Shown here: positions 36,700 through 51,083 of the stretch, piece after piece
How positions within the stretch are numbered: the first letter of the stretch is position 1
Layout of the letters: each line of letters starts with the position of its first letter
Origin: Bacillus sp. 123MFChir2
GTDB taxonomy: Bacteria > Bacillota > Bacilli > Bacillales > Bacillaceae_G
Reading direction: 5' to 3'
Assembly: GCF_000383235.1 (NCBI RefSeq)
Contig: NZ_KB910953.1
Coordinates: forward strand, 1-53,506
Length of the DNA: 53,506 bases
Notes under the pieces: generated by a model
What the model was told of the DNA's origin: nothing
What the model saw: only the letters and a program-made list of their open reading frames with translations
Database searches by the model: none
Translations under genes and position numbers: made by a program

Positions 36700-36800
36700 T
36701 TTTCTCTCTTTGTTTGAACTCCGCACGTGGCAGAAAAAGGCCCTGACCGCTTCTATGCATGGCCAGGTGCTCTCGTCCACCTAAAAAGAATGATTTTATG
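36700..36800 (+). repeat. Dispersed repeat family R1, copy e
   Basis: CGCACGTGGCAGAAAAAGGC, CTGACCGCTTCTATGCATGG and CCAGGTGCTCTCGTCCACC; close to copy a. Confidence 0.8.
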
Positions 36801-36844
36801 TCGTGTTTTAATTTTGATTTATCTAAATCATTATAATTTAACCA

Positions 36845-36873
36845 TTGACGATTTAAGCGTTTTCATATATTCT
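36845..36873 (+). promoter_or_regulatory. hut promoter with overlapping cre site
   Basis: TTGACG (36845-36850), 17 bases, TATTCT (36868-36873). Inside the spacer, TTTAAGCGTTTTCA (36852-36865) matches the CcpA-binding cre consensus TGNAANCGNTNNCA at all but one defined base. A cre site between -35 and -10 should cause strong catabolite repression, as known for hut in B. subtilis. Confidence 0.6.
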
Positions 36874-36919
36874 TAAATTAAGAAATATTTAAACTATTCA
36901 AAAGAAAAGAGAGAGTCAC

Positions 36920-37360
36920 ATGCTTCTTCATGGAACACAACGAATTGGTCGCATGGCGATGCTACTTGCACTTGCGGAGGAACAAGAGAGTCCAATTTTA
37001 TCTATTCCAAAAGGATGGAAATATTGTACGGGAAAAGTTGGTTCAATGAATTCGCAAAAAGTTGTTGCTGCAATGGAAACAGCTGCACGTAGTAACCATG
37101 TTATTGAAACAGATGTTTACAGAGAAACACATGCGCTTTACCATGCAATTATGGAAGCGTTGTACGGAGTAACGAGAGGTCAAATTCAGTTAGCAGACGT
37201 TCTTCGTACAGTAGGGCTTCGATTTGCGATTGTGCGCGGCACGCCATACGACGGTGAGAAAGAGGGCGAATGGGTTGCTGTTGCATTATATGGTACGATA
37301 GGTGCGCCTGTGAAAGGATCAGAGCATGAGGCGATTGGATTAGGAATTAATCACATATAA
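36920..37360 (+). CDS. hutP: HutP, antiterminator of the hut operon
   Basis: 146 residues, the usual length. The family sequence is plain: [15 protein letters not shown], the Thr/Arg-rich centre, and [22 protein letters not shown] at the end, where the metal-binding His residues lie. With L-histidine and Mg2+, HutP binds UAG-type triplets in the mRNA and prevents termination before hutH. The RBS is GAGAGAG. Confidence 0.97.
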   Translation: MLLHGTQRIGRMAMLLALAEEQESPILSIPKGWKYCTGKVGSMNSQKVVAAMETAARSNHVIETDVYRETHALYHAIMEALYGVTRGQIQLADVLRTVGLRFAIVRGTPYDGEKEGEWVAVALYGTIGAPVKGSEHEAIGLGINHI

Positions 37361-37372
37361 AAAAACTGCCCA

Positions 37373-37444
37373 TAGTTTATTAGTTAATAGGGGGCCTTAC
37401 AACTTTTTAGGACATTCGTCTGTCTTAAAAAGGTAAGGCCCCCT
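37373..37444 (+). promoter_or_regulatory. HutP-responsive terminator with UAG triplets
   Basis: Three TAG triplets (37373-37375, 37381-37383, 37388-37390) with 5- and 4-base spacers run into a large hairpin: AGGGGGCCTTAC (37389-37400) pairs with GTAAGGCCCCCT (37433-37444), extended by CTTTTTA/TAAAAAG. This is the arrangement of HutP antitermination in B. subtilis. The third triplet is inside the stem, so bound HutP would open it. Confidence 0.75.
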
Positions 37445-37468
37445 TGTGCTGTTTAAAGGAGGAAAATC

Positions 37469-42895
<5,427 letters not shown>

Positions 42896-42902
42896 GAAAA
42901 AG

Positions 42903-42953
42903 GAGCTAATTCAAAGTTTCGTTTTGACGGAATGGGGAATTAGCTCTTTTTCT
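42903..42953 (+). terminator. Terminator of the hut operon
   Basis: GAGCTAATTC (42903-42912) pairs with GAATTAGCTC (42937-42946), followed by TTTTTCTTT. Confidence 0.85.
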
Positions 42954-43051
42954 TTCTGGCTATTTCATAGTTCTTTTTTATACGGAAATACTAAGGAGCA
43001 TATTTGAAGTGAAGTTGAAGGAGATATTATTAGGGACTACAAAATATTTAG

Positions 43052-43156
43052 AGCGGGCAGCATTATCCATCTGATATTGTAGGAAGCACATTAATTGGAA
43101 GTTTAACTAGTATTACGGTGAACGCTATGTTCTGGTTATGGAATTTCTTGTCCTGA
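43052..43156 (+). pseudogene. PAP2-type phosphatase, C-terminal remnant
   Basis: The frame SGQHYPSDIVGSTLIGSL, then SITVNAMFWLWNFLS and stop, carries the third phosphatase motif (G-x-HYPSD-x-x-G) and last membrane segment of a PAP2 lipid phosphatase. A stop lies directly upstream and the first two motifs are absent. Bases 42954-43051 show no other coding remnant I can place. Confidence 0.5.
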
Positions 43157-43255
43157 AAAACTGGACTTTATTCTTTCCTTGTATTAATGAGTGAAAGGAA
43201 ATTAGTACTAAAATGTAGAATAATACATTACTATCTATGAATAAGGGGGATTATT

Positions 43256-44281
43256 TTGAGCAATCGAGTTTTAAACCTTACTAAAACAATTTATAACATA
43301 ATAGATGAATAATTTTCTGGAGCTATTTACATCAAGGATAACAATAAAGTCTTATTTGAATCAGCATTTGGTTATGCGAACAGGGCGGATAAAAAATTGA
43401 ATACTGTTCATACACGTTTTGGAATTGCATCTGGCTGTAAGTTGTTTACAGCTGTTGCTATTTGCCAACTTGTTGAAAAGGGTTTACTATCATTTGAAAC
43501 ACGTCTTGAAAATTGTTTGAACATAAAATTTCCGCATTTTAACAAAGGCGTAACAATTCATCACCTTTTGACCCACAGTTCTGGAATACCGGACTATTTT
43601 GATGAACAAGTAATGGATGACTTTGAAGACCTTTGGAAACAAATACCTATGTATCTCTTGAATGACGCAAAAGATTTTCTTCCTTTATTTCAAAATGGGG
43701 AGATGATGTTCCAACCTGGAGAAAAATCCCACTACAATAATGCTGGATTTATTGTTTTAGGTTTAATCGTGGAACAACAATCAGGACTTTCTTTTACCGA
43801 CTATATTGATGCAAATCTCTTCCAACGATGTGGAATGAATGACTCAGGATATTTTTCTTTAGATCGACTCCCTAAAAATACTGCCTATGGGTACATAGAT
43901 AATAAAGATGAAACATGGAGAACAAATACCTACTCGACTCCAATAAAAGGTGGAGCTGATGGTGGGGCTTTTATTACACCATCAGATATGATCAAATTTT
44001 GGGAAGTATTGTTAAATCATCAACTTTTAAGTAAAGAATACACAGAAATACTTTTAAATTCGCAAATCCATGTTAAAGATGGGGTAGATTATGGATATGG
44101 ACTTTGGATCACTAAAAGGGAAAATTCTATAATTAAGTATCATGTAATGGGATATGACCCTGGCGTGAGCTTCCATTCTGCTTTTTATCCTAAATCAGGA
44201 ATCAAGATAGCGATACCTTCAAATAAAAGTTCAGGATCCTTTGAAGTAATGAAAGGGATTGAAGAAATTTTTGAGATATGA
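43256..44281 (+). pseudogene. Serine hydrolase (class C beta-lactamase/PBP4* family) with an early stop codon
   Basis: TTG 43256 after AAGGGGG opens a frame of 18 codons, then TAA at 43310-43312, and the same frame continues to 44281. The family motifs downstream are intact: the Ser-x-x-Lys nucleophile in ASGCK, and the Tyr-x-Asn motif in HYNNAGF, with THSSGIPDY between. From internal TTG 43397 a 294-residue protein could be made, but it would lack the first strand of the fold. So either a recent nonsense mutation or a sequencing error. It belongs to the esterase/D-aminopeptidase-like group. Confidence 0.65.
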
Positions 44282-44379
44282 CCAAACTTTTTTATAAGGG
44301 TAGCACCACATTGCCATCAACTTAAGAATTTAACATATTTCCCGAAAAGAAGTCCCCTTCTTCAAGGAGCGTTAAGTGT

Positions 44380-44564
44380 TGGGTAGTTCACGGAAAAGGA
44401 AACCAAGAGCCAATTGTCCAAAGATGGATGCCCGCTGCAAGTGTATACTTTCTGGATTGTGATGGGAATAAATTGAATTTATTTCTATGTTAAATGAGAA
44501 TCCAGATGAATTAGAATATGCACCCTATTTAAGTGAATGGGATACGGAACACCAAGAAAAATGA
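44380..44564 (+). pseudogene. VOC (glyoxalase-fold) gene remnant with a frameshift
   Basis: One frame reads WVVHGKGNQEPIVQRWM and AASVYFLDCDGNKL and then stops; the next frame continues EFISMLNENPDELEYAPYLS up to TGA 44564. The join near 44475 needs one extra base. DCDGN-LEF is the VOC metal-site segment. The 5' half is lost. Confidence 0.55.
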
Positions 44565-44585
44565 ATGAAATTGTATCTATAAAAC

Positions 44586-44640
44586 GAAAAAAACGCCATC
44601 CTTCCTGTATATTTTTACAAAAGGAATAACGTTTTTTTAC
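44586..44640 (+). terminator. Weak hairpin after the VOC remnant
   Basis: AAAAAACG and CGTTTTTT with CCTTCC/GGAATA-like inner pairing; imperfect but followed by T residues. Confidence 0.35.
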
Positions 44641-44733
44641 AGCTTGGGATAGTTAATGCTCTTAAGTTTATGGGCATGTATAGTGAACCCTAATATGTCG
44701 AAATGAGTTTAATCTTTTAAAGAATGCTTGTAA

Positions 44734-44829
44734 TTATATAAATTTCTCTTTATTTCCAAGTGTTATAAAAATTTCTTGTTCTTGTTGAAAAACAGCAATC
44801 GCAGGTAACGTTTTAAAAAGCGCAAATAC
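44734..44829 (-). pseudogene. Possible gene-end remnant downstream of the kinase
   Basis: The minus-strand frame FALFKTLPAIAVFQQEQ then EIFITLGNKEKFI ends at TAA (44734-44736). It has no start and a stop closely upstream. Its composition looks like a real C-terminus. Not recognised. A Spo0A-box match TGTCGAA at 44696-44702 has no promoter context. Confidence 0.25.
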
Positions 44830-44866
44830 ATGCTAAAATGTAAATTCTGTTTGCTCTTCTTTTTTA

Positions 44867-46423
44867 TTAAACTTTTGGGAATATAGGTAACCGAATATAT
44901 ACAGTTGTCCCTTTATTTAATTCACTTGTAATTTGTAACTTCCCATTATGCTCTTCAATGATTTTATAGCACATCATTAAGCCTAATCCAGTTCCTTTTT
45001 CCTTCAAACTATAGAAAGGTTCACCTAAACGTGAAATGCGATCTTGTGGAATTCCACACCCTTCATCGGTGATACTGATTACTATAGACTGATTTTCTAT
45101 CTGCATTGTTCGAATGGAAATAGTCCCTCCGTGAGACATGGCTTCTATTGCGTTTTTTAATATGTTAATGAATACTTGTTTGAGCTGATTTCCATTACAT
45201 TGAATTGCTGGTAAAGAGGATGTGTGATTCATGGTGATATGTGTATTATGCATCATGGCTGTTGGTGAAATGAATGTTACCACTTCCTCAATTAATGTTT
45301 GAATCTGATAGGATTTTATAGACATGGCTTGTGGTTTAGACATTGCCATAAATTGATTAGTAATCGATTCCATTTGAGCGATTTCGCTTAACATGATATC
45401 AATATACCGTTTGTTATTTTTATTCATATCAGGTTCTAGTAATTTTAAAAATCCTTTTAAAGAAGTTAAGGGGTTTCGTATTTCATGGGCAATACCAGCA
45501 GTTAGCTGTCCAACAACTGCGAGCTTTTCGGATTTTTTTAATAATTCTTCTGTTTTCTTTAAATTTGTAATATCTTGTCCCATAATGACAATCCCTTTTC
45601 GCGATCCATCAGGATGAAAAAGAGGAACTTTTATAATGTTAAGTATGATAGGTGTAGAGTCAGCGTGAATAATAATTTCCTCACGACACATGCTTTCTTT
45701 GGTTTGCCATGTATATTGATCGGATTTTTCACAGTATAAGAAGGAATTACGATAAGACTCATTATATTGGATGAGTTCACTATCTTTTTTACCGCGATAC
45801 GGTACATTTTCAAAATTTAAACTAGAAATTGCATAATCGTTAACTTCAAGCCATCTTCCTTCTTCATCTTTCAAAAGAATAAACGCTGGCATTGCATTTA
45901 TAAGAGTTCGTAAGCGTTTTTCACTTTCTTTTAATGCAAGTTCCATTTTTTTTCGTTCTGTAATATCTCTTAAACTACTTACAAACGCTACTACTTCTCC
46001 ATGTGTGTTTACAATAGGGGAGATAAAATTAGTGACATGTATTAAACTTCTATTTTTTTGTTGTCTAATTGTTTCTTTCGATGTAAACAGTTTATTATGC
46101 GCAAGATCTTGATATAGCTTGTTGTATTTATCTTTTGAGAAATCTGGGATAGTAGGTATTATTTCTCCAAGTATTTCTTGTTCGGTCCAGCCGAAAAGAG
46201 TTTCAAAGGCCTTGTTTATTTTCATTACACGAAGCTCTAAATCAAGAACGACAATAGCGTCTACAGTGTCTTTAAGAAGCGACTCTAATTGTTGTTTTGT
46301 TAATGTGGAATTTTCATTGCAGTGTGTCGTGTTTACTGTCTTTTTTATTCTATTTTTTGTAAAAGCAGCGCGTCTTTTTAGATATATGCTTTTTTTTACA
46401 GACGTAATTCTTTTCCTTCGCAT
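44867..46423 (-). CDS. PAS-domain sensor histidine kinase (sporulation-kinase-like)
   Basis: 518 residues, soluble. The N-terminus is basic, then two PAS domains (about 45-155 and 170-290), then HisKA with the phosphorylated His313 in TAGIAHEIRNPLTSLKG, and a full ATP domain (ILKNAIEAM N-box, ITDEGCGIP G1, GTGLGL G2). There is no linked response regulator, and the layout matches orphan sporulation kinases (KinA/KinE type) that feed Spo0F. The input signal is unknown. ATG 46423 follows GGGGG. Confidence 0.88.
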   Translation of the reverse strand: MRRKRITSVKKSIYLKRRAAFTKNRIKKTVNTTHCNENSTLTKQQLESLLKDTVDAIVVLDLELRVMKINKAFETLFGWTEQEILGEIIPTIPDFSKDKYNKLYQDLAHNKLFTSKETIRQQKNRSLIHVTNFISPIVNTHGEVVAFVSSLRDITERKKMELALKESEKRLRTLINAMPAFILLKDEEGRWLEVNDYAISSLNFENVPYRGKKDSELIQYNESYRNSFLYCEKSDQYTWQTKESMCREEIIIHADSTPIILNIIKVPLFHPDGSRKGIVIMGQDITNLKKTEELLKKSEKLAVVGQLTAGIAHEIRNPLTSLKGFLKLLEPDMNKNNKRYIDIMLSEIAQMESITNQFMAMSKPQAMSIKSYQIQTLIEEVVTFISPTAMMHNTHITMNHTSSLPAIQCNGNQLKQVFINILKNAIEAMSHGGTISIRTMQIENQSIVISITDEGCGIPQDRISRLGEPFYSLKEKGTGLGLMMCYKIIEEHNGKLQITSELNKGTTVYIRLPIFPKV

Positions 46424-46725
46424 TCATAATTCCCCCGGGTATATATTCATATATGTATAAAGATTTTTAAATAGATTATATAGTATATACTTTATATTTT
46501 GGTTTAATTATATAACACTGCAAATGTTATGTCCTTTAAGAGTATAGACATGATAAGGATAAATAGTCAATTTCTCATTGGATATTTTTGAATTGTAAGT
46601 TTTATTCCTTAATTGAAAATACGAGAGATTCTTTCATTTTTCTTATATATCTTCATAATAATTATGGAAGTTATTGTTAAAATGATCTCTGATATAACAA
46701 TGATACTAAAGAGAAGGAGATTGTT
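46424..46725. other. Upstream region of the kinase gene and the VOC pseudogene
   Basis: AT-rich, divergent promoters expected. No clear operator, hairpin or gene seen. Confidence 0.45.
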
Positions 46726-47087
46726 ATGACGTTTAAAATTTACGTACAGTTAGCGGCACCAGAGGGATGTGAAGAAAAAACGCGTACGTTTTATGGGAAT
46801 ATACTCGGATTAGAAGAAATGCCAAAGCCTGCAGAACTAAGGAAGCGAGGCAGCTGTTGGTTTCTTTGTGGGAGTCAAGAGATTTACATTGAGTAGAGCA
46901 AAATTTTTCTCCTGTAAAAAAAGCTTATCCAGCATTTTATGTTCAATATATTGAATGTTTTCAAGAGGATTTAATATAAAAAGGAGTTTCTATTATAGTC
47001 GATACAGCACGTCCTGATGTTACAAGATTTTATGCGTTAGATCCATTTTGGAATCGAAATGAATTTATGGAACGGAAAAATGGGTAA
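46726..47087 (+). pseudogene. VOC-family (glyoxalase/bleomycin-resistance) gene, two lesions
   Basis: ATG 46726, with GAAGGAGA upstream, starts MTFKIYVQLAAPEGCEEKTR, the VOC N-terminus. It hits a TAG near 46894 caused by one missing base after YIE. The next frame goes on (VEQNFSPVKKAYPAFYVQY) to an in-frame TAA near 46978, and then ITIVDTARPDV-like sequence to TAA 47087. The fold is recognisable throughout, so decay is recent. Confidence 0.75.
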
Positions 47088-47125
47088 AAAAATGAGGTGG
47101 ATGCGATGCCACCTCGTTTTTTACC
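47081..47125. terminator. Bidirectional terminator between the VOC pseudogene and yitT
   Basis: GAGGTGG (47094-47100) and CCACCTC (47109-47115) inside GGGTAAAAAA and TTTTTTACCC arms. Confidence 0.85.
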
Positions 47126-47930
47126 CTCTTCTAAATAATCCTAATACTTCCACTGTTTCTGTGATGTTTACAAACGCTTGTGGATCAACTTCAGAAATGA
47201 TAGCTTTCATTCCAGCGAGCTCTTCTCGAGAAATTACGGTCATTAATACATGTTTTTTTTCATTTGAGTATGCACCTTCTCCGTCGAGTAAGGTAATTCC
47301 GCGCACAAGACTTGAAAGGAGCTTTTCTTTCATTTTTTCTGCTTGGTTTGTCACAATCATTAGAGTAATTTTTCGATGTTTTGTGTGAATCGCATCGATT
47401 ACTTTTCCTGTAACGAAAATAGATAATAAGCTGTTTAAAGCAGTATCCCAATCGAAGAAAAATCCAGAAATAATGATTACAATAGTATTAAGTGCGATTA
47501 AGAGTCCACCGAGTTGAATATCTTTTTTACGTGAAAGTAACATTCCAATAACATCAAATCCACCTGTTGAACCATAGCAATTGAAAACAAGTCCAATACC
47601 TGCTCCGGCAATTACACCACCAAATAAAGAAGAAAGTAGTGCATCTGTTGCCACCGCATGTACAGGAATTGCATATAATGCTGCCGAAAGTGTAATAACA
47701 GATACGATTGTATAACTAATAAATCGCTTTCCAAGTCCAATATACCCTAAAATAAGAATAGGTAAGTTTAGTAAAAAGTTTATTAAGCCAGTATTTAAGG
47801 GAGTCAAGATTCCAATGATAATTGCGATTCCACTAATCCCACTACTTAAAATCTTGTGGGGGATAAGGAAAAGATTAAAAGAAAGTGCTACAACTAAAGA
47901 CCCTAAAATCACTCCGAGTAATCGATACAT
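47121..47930 (-). CDS. YitT-family membrane protein (DUF161 and DUF2179 domains)
   Basis: 269 residues: five or six membrane segments (MYRLLGVILGSLVVALSFNL, GISGIAIIIGILTPLNTGLI, GSTGGFDVIGMLLSRK), then the cytosolic DUF2179 domain (about 190-269, with GEGAYSNEKKHVLMTVISREE). Several paralogues occur in Bacillus; the function is unknown, probably transport. I chose ATG 47930, after AAGGACGGG; the frame is open to a TTG at 47978 without a ribosome site. Confidence 0.9.
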   Translation of the reverse strand: MYRLLGVILGSLVVALSFNLFLIPHKILSSGISGIAIIIGILTPLNTGLINFLLNLPILILGYIGLGKRFISYTIVSVITLSAALYAIPVHAVATDALLSSLFGGVIAGAGIGLVFNCYGSTGGFDVIGMLLSRKKDIQLGGLLIALNTIVIIISGFFFDWDTALNSLLSIFVTGKVIDAIHTKHRKITLMIVTNQAEKMKEKLLSSLVRGITLLDGEGAYSNEKKHVLMTVISREELAGMKAIISEVDPQAFVNITETVEVLGLFRRG

Positions 47931-48077
47931 ATCTTTCCCGTCCTTCACTAAAGATGCTATATACAAATAATAATTCAAAATTATATATGAGATTGTAAGG
48001 TTTGCGGAAAAACAGTTTATTTTGGTAAATTAGATTAGTTTGAAAAATGAAAGCGGTTTTAAAAAGGGGAGAGGGAT

Positions 48078-48881
48078 ATGAAGATTCGAGTTTTTCAACA
48101 AAAAAGTCCAATTAAACATGAATGCGAAGATACATTGATTTGTAATGAAACTTTACAGCTATATGGTGTGTGTGATGGAGCGACGCCGCTAATTAATTTT
48201 CAAGATGAGAATGGGCATAACGGAGCATACTTGGCTTCTCACCTGTTTCAGCGACACTTTGAATCGATTTCCAGTGTGGATTCATTACAAACTGAAGTTG
48301 CTACAGCTAATCAGTTACTGCAAGAAAAAATGCAACTCTATCATATTGATACGACAAAAAAGGAGCAACTATGGTGTACGTGCATTGCTGCTATTCATAT
48401 TACAGATAAAACAATAGAATATTCACAGCTTGGAGATTGTATGATTGTTGCTAAATTTGTTGACGAATCTGTAAAAGTACTTACAGAAGACACAGTGAGA
48501 GGCATTAGTAAACGGGCAAAACAACAACGGGAAGAAGACCGTAAAAAGGGACTTTCTGTTCCAGATGAAGTAATATTTAATGATAAAAAAGAACAACTAC
48601 GCTACAATCGTTACATGGCAAATACTTTAAACGGATATTCTGTTGCAAACGGGATGAATGAAGCAATATCTTTTATTCAGCAAGGAAAACTGTTACGACA
48701 AGAAATTACCAATCTATTTATTTGTTCAGATGGCTTGTTTCAGCATAATTGGTCGTTAGAAACAAGTGCACAATTTGTGTGGGAACATGGTATTGAAGAA
48801 TACATAAAAATAATAGAAGAATTAGAAGCAAAACAGCTTATTCATCCAGATGATAAAACCGCAATTACCATTCATTTGTAA
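48078..48881 (+). CDS. PP2C-family Ser/Thr phosphatase
   Basis: 267 residues. The PP2C metal-binding motifs occur in order: CEDTLI, YGVCDGAT, LGDCMIV, ICSDGLF and HPDDKTAIT. A KRAKQQREEDRKKGLSVPDE insert of about 30 residues separates the third and fourth. There is no signal or membrane segment. The ATG follows GGGGAGAGGG. It heads a tight operon with an amidase and DUF2164 gene (gap 11 bases, then 1 base), which suggests a linked wall-related role. Confidence 0.88.
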   Translation: MKIRVFQQKSPIKHECEDTLICNETLQLYGVCDGATPLINFQDENGHNGAYLASHLFQRHFESISSVDSLQTEVATANQLLQEKMQLYHIDTTKKEQLWCTCIAAIHITDKTIEYSQLGDCMIVAKFVDESVKVLTEDTVRGISKRAKQQREEDRKKGLSVPDEVIFNDKKEQLRYNRYMANTLNGYSVANGMNEAISFIQQGKLLRQEITNLFICSDGLFQHNWSLETSAQFVWEHGIEEYIKIIEELEAKQLIHPDDKTAITIHL

Positions 48882-48892
48882 AGGATGAGACT

Positions 48893-49366
48893 ATGCACAT
48901 TCAGAAAGCACATGTATCCTTTCGAGATCCGCTTTTGCCATTACAAGATGTTACAAAAATTATCATTCATCATACAGCCGAAGATGGCTGGGACGTATAT
49001 AAGGCACATGAATTTCATCGAAATAGTCGAGGGTGGAGTGGAATAGGATATAATTACTTTATTGAAGAAAATAGCACCGTTTACGAAGGAAGAGGGCTTC
49101 ATATAGGAGCTCATGCGAAAGGTTATAATACGAATAGTATTGGAATTTGTGTAGCTGGAAATTTTGACGTCTATGATCCAACGCCAGTACAAATGATTTC
49201 CTTACATTGGCTATGTAAACAGTTCATGCATCAATTTTCTTTAAATAGTGAGCATGTTCTCGGTCATCGCGAATTAAATGGCGTAACAAAAACGTGCCCT
49301 GGAACACGTTTTTCAATGGAAACACTACGCCATATTTTATCAAATAATGAAAAAGGAGCTTTGTAA
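48893..49366 (+). CDS. N-acetylmuramoyl-L-alanine amidase (PGRP/Amidase_2)
   Basis: 157 residues, a bare Amidase_2 domain. Zinc ligands are seen in KIIIHHTAEDGWD (His), LGHRELNG (His) and TCPGTRF (Cys), as in T7 lysozyme. YNYFIEENSTVYEGRGL and YNTNSIGICVAGNFD are typical. No signal peptide, so it works inside the cell or is released in lysis, or is phage-derived. 11 bases after the phosphatase. Confidence 0.92.
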   Translation: MHIQKAHVSFRDPLLPLQDVTKIIIHHTAEDGWDVYKAHEFHRNSRGWSGIGYNYFIEENSTVYEGRGLHIGAHAKGYNTNSIGICVAGNFDVYDPTPVQMISLHWLCKQFMHQFSLNSEHVLGHRELNGVTKTCPGTRFSMETLRHILSNNEKGAL

Positions 49367-49367
49367 T

Positions 49368-49613
49368 ATGATGTTTATGAAATTACCAAATGATAAAAAA
49401 GAAAAAATTGTAGAAAATATTCAACAATTTTTTGAAGAAGAAGATCTAGGAGAAATTGGCCGTTTTCAAGCGGAGCGCTTAATTGAAGAAATGATAAAAG
49501 AACTTGGGCCACATATATATAATCAAGCAATAGGTGACGCTACAAAACTTGTTGCAGATAAACTTACAAATTTAGAAGAAGACTTATATGTGCTGGAAAA
49601 GCCAATTAAATAG
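49368..49613 (+). CDS. DUF2164 protein, 81 residues
   Basis: A small acidic helical protein: MKLPNDKKEKIVENIQQFFEE, DLGEIGRFQAERLIEEM and GPHIYNQAIGDATKLVADKL match the DUF2164 family. I start it at ATG 49368, 10 bases after AAGGAG and one base after the amidase stop; ATG 49347 lacks a site. Function unknown. Confidence 0.85.
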   Translation: MMFMKLPNDKKEKIVENIQQFFEEEDLGEIGRFQAERLIEEMIKELGPHIYNQAIGDATKLVADKLTNLEEDLYVLEKPIK

Positions 49614-49616
49614 AAG

Positions 49617-49660
49617 AAACTGCTCCTCGTTCTAGTCAATTCACGAGGAGTAGTTTTTGT
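49617..49660 (+). terminator. Terminator of the phosphatase operon
   Basis: AAACTGCTCCTCGT pairs with ACGAGGAGTAGTTT around a 12-base loop, followed by TTTTGTTT. Confidence 0.85.
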
Positions 49661-49708
49661 TTAGGGTTTGTTTATGACCAGGTTTCTTTGTGGGAACTTA
49701 ATAAATGC

Positions 49709-50473
49709 TCAAATAAAAAGTATATCATTTGAACAATTTATAACATAGTCTTTTTTTGCTGACCAGCTCAATAAACCATTCCAAAAGTTTTCACAAACAT
49801 GAATAATTTGTTTAGGATCAGAAAGATTTCCTGACATCGCCATTTCACAAAGTGCGTCAAATCCTTCTGGTTTATCTGTAAAAGCTATAGCCTCAGGCAA
49901 TACTTGAGTTGATGTCGTAAAATATCGTTTGTTGTGTAATCCTAAAATCATCGCACCTGAAGTTGCTATTTTTATAGCCAAAGTAGGTAAAAATGTTTCA
50001 GGGCCTTGAATTTCTATATTTCTTAATTTCCCAATGTATTCGTACATTTCTTCAACTAATGTTTTACAAATCGTTTTTTCAAAAATAGTCTTGTCTATAG
50101 AACTGGCTTTTTGTCTTAACTCTTTGAAAAAATCTTCGGGATCATATATTGGTAGCATTGTGAAGAATTGTCCATGAGTAAGTGGCCAATTTTCTTCTAC
50201 TGTAGTGGCTTCTTCTACAATATCTTCTTCGCTATCGAAGTTTACTTCTGCCTTCCAATTACCTGATGTCCATTCATAGCTATAGCTATCTTTTAAAGAA
50301 TACAAAATACATTTCATTTCAATATCTGAAAATGGACCATCTGTTTTTCTAGCTAAAGAACCGTAGATACCGATTGCTTTAACCTTTGAACCATACTTTT
50401 CTAATATTTTATCTGCAATCGTATAAGCAATTTTCATTCTTTCTTCTCTCGTAACTTTTTCCGGACCAATCAT
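49709..50473 (-). CDS. Aminoglycoside 4'-nucleotidyltransferase homologue (kanamycin nucleotidyltransferase type)
   Basis: 254 residues, 253 in the plasmid enzyme ANT(4')-Ia. Aligned from memory, the first 150 residues match it without gaps: TREERMK, KAIGIYGSLARKTDGPFSD, EVNFDSEE, WPLTHGQFF and LPIYD are shared. The metal ligands Asp50 and Glu52 and the catalytic base Glu145 (VEEMYEY) are kept. It should transfer AMP to the 4'-hydroxyl of aminoglycosides. ATG 50473 follows AAAGGAG; a longer start is unsupported. Not flanked by mobile genes except a transposase relic upstream, so it appears chromosomal. Confidence 0.9.
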   Translation of the reverse strand: MIGPEKVTREERMKIAYTIADKILEKYGSKVKAIGIYGSLARKTDGPFSDIEMKCILYSLKDSYSYEWTSGNWKAEVNFDSEEDIVEEATTVEENWPLTHGQFFTMLPIYDPEDFFKELRQKASSIDKTIFEKTICKTLVEEMYEYIGKLRNIEIQGPETFLPTLAIKIATSGAMILGLHNKRYFTTSTQVLPEAIAFTDKPEGFDALCEMAMSGNLSDPKQIIHVCENFWNGLLSWSAKKDYVINCSNDILFI

Positions 50474-50807
50474 ATACAGTTCTCCTTTTTTTATAAAAAT
50501 ATTGAATGAGATCATATATAAATGGCCAAGGAGGACCACGGGTTTAACGAGGGATTTTATATGGTTTCATTTACATACACCACCTTTCTAAATAATAAAA
50601 CAGGGATGTAATAAAATCCATTTTATAAATTTTATTATAAACAGAATGGGATATTTTGTGAAATGTAAGTATGGCGTTCTGTTGTTAAAGGCCCGACACG
50701 AAAAAAAGAAAATTGTACGTTAAAGAAATATTTCACATAAAAAAGCGATTCTCATATATCTAAAGAATCATTTTTTATTTGTATTCAGTTCTCTTAACTT
50801 TCGATAA
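50474..50807. other. Upstream region of the ANT gene
   Basis: AT-rich. One weak hairpin (about 50739-50780, GATTCT/AGAATC) followed by T. No gene seen. Confidence 0.45.
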
Positions 50808-51074
50808 AAAGCCGCTATTCCTTTATTAAAAGGTATACAAGAACGACTTTTTTCGTTGATCATTCAGTATGGCGTATTAGACGCAGGTTATGATTACGAA
50901 GCGATTTACACATAACTTCGCCGCATGAAAACGAAAGCAATCATTGCTTATAACAAACGAAATGAAGGAAAACTCCTTGGTTTTGATGAACATTTCGCTC
51001 CTACTTGTGCGCGTGAACATTCTTATCGCTACGACAGTTTTGATGAGAAATATCAAAAAAGGAAATCGAAATGA
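50808..51074 (+). pseudogene. Transposase remnant with an in-frame stop
   Basis: A single frame reads KAAIPLLKGIQERLFSLIIQ, GVLDAGYDYEAIYT, then TAA (50913-50915), then RRMKTKAIIAYNKRN, GKLLGFDEHFAPTCAREHSY and a stop at 51072. The segment GFDEHFAPTC-REHSYRYDSFDEKY is a middle part of an IS4/IS1182-like transposase; both ends are missing. It reaches the next gene's terminator. Confidence 0.7.
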
Positions 51075-51083
51075 TTTCCTTTT

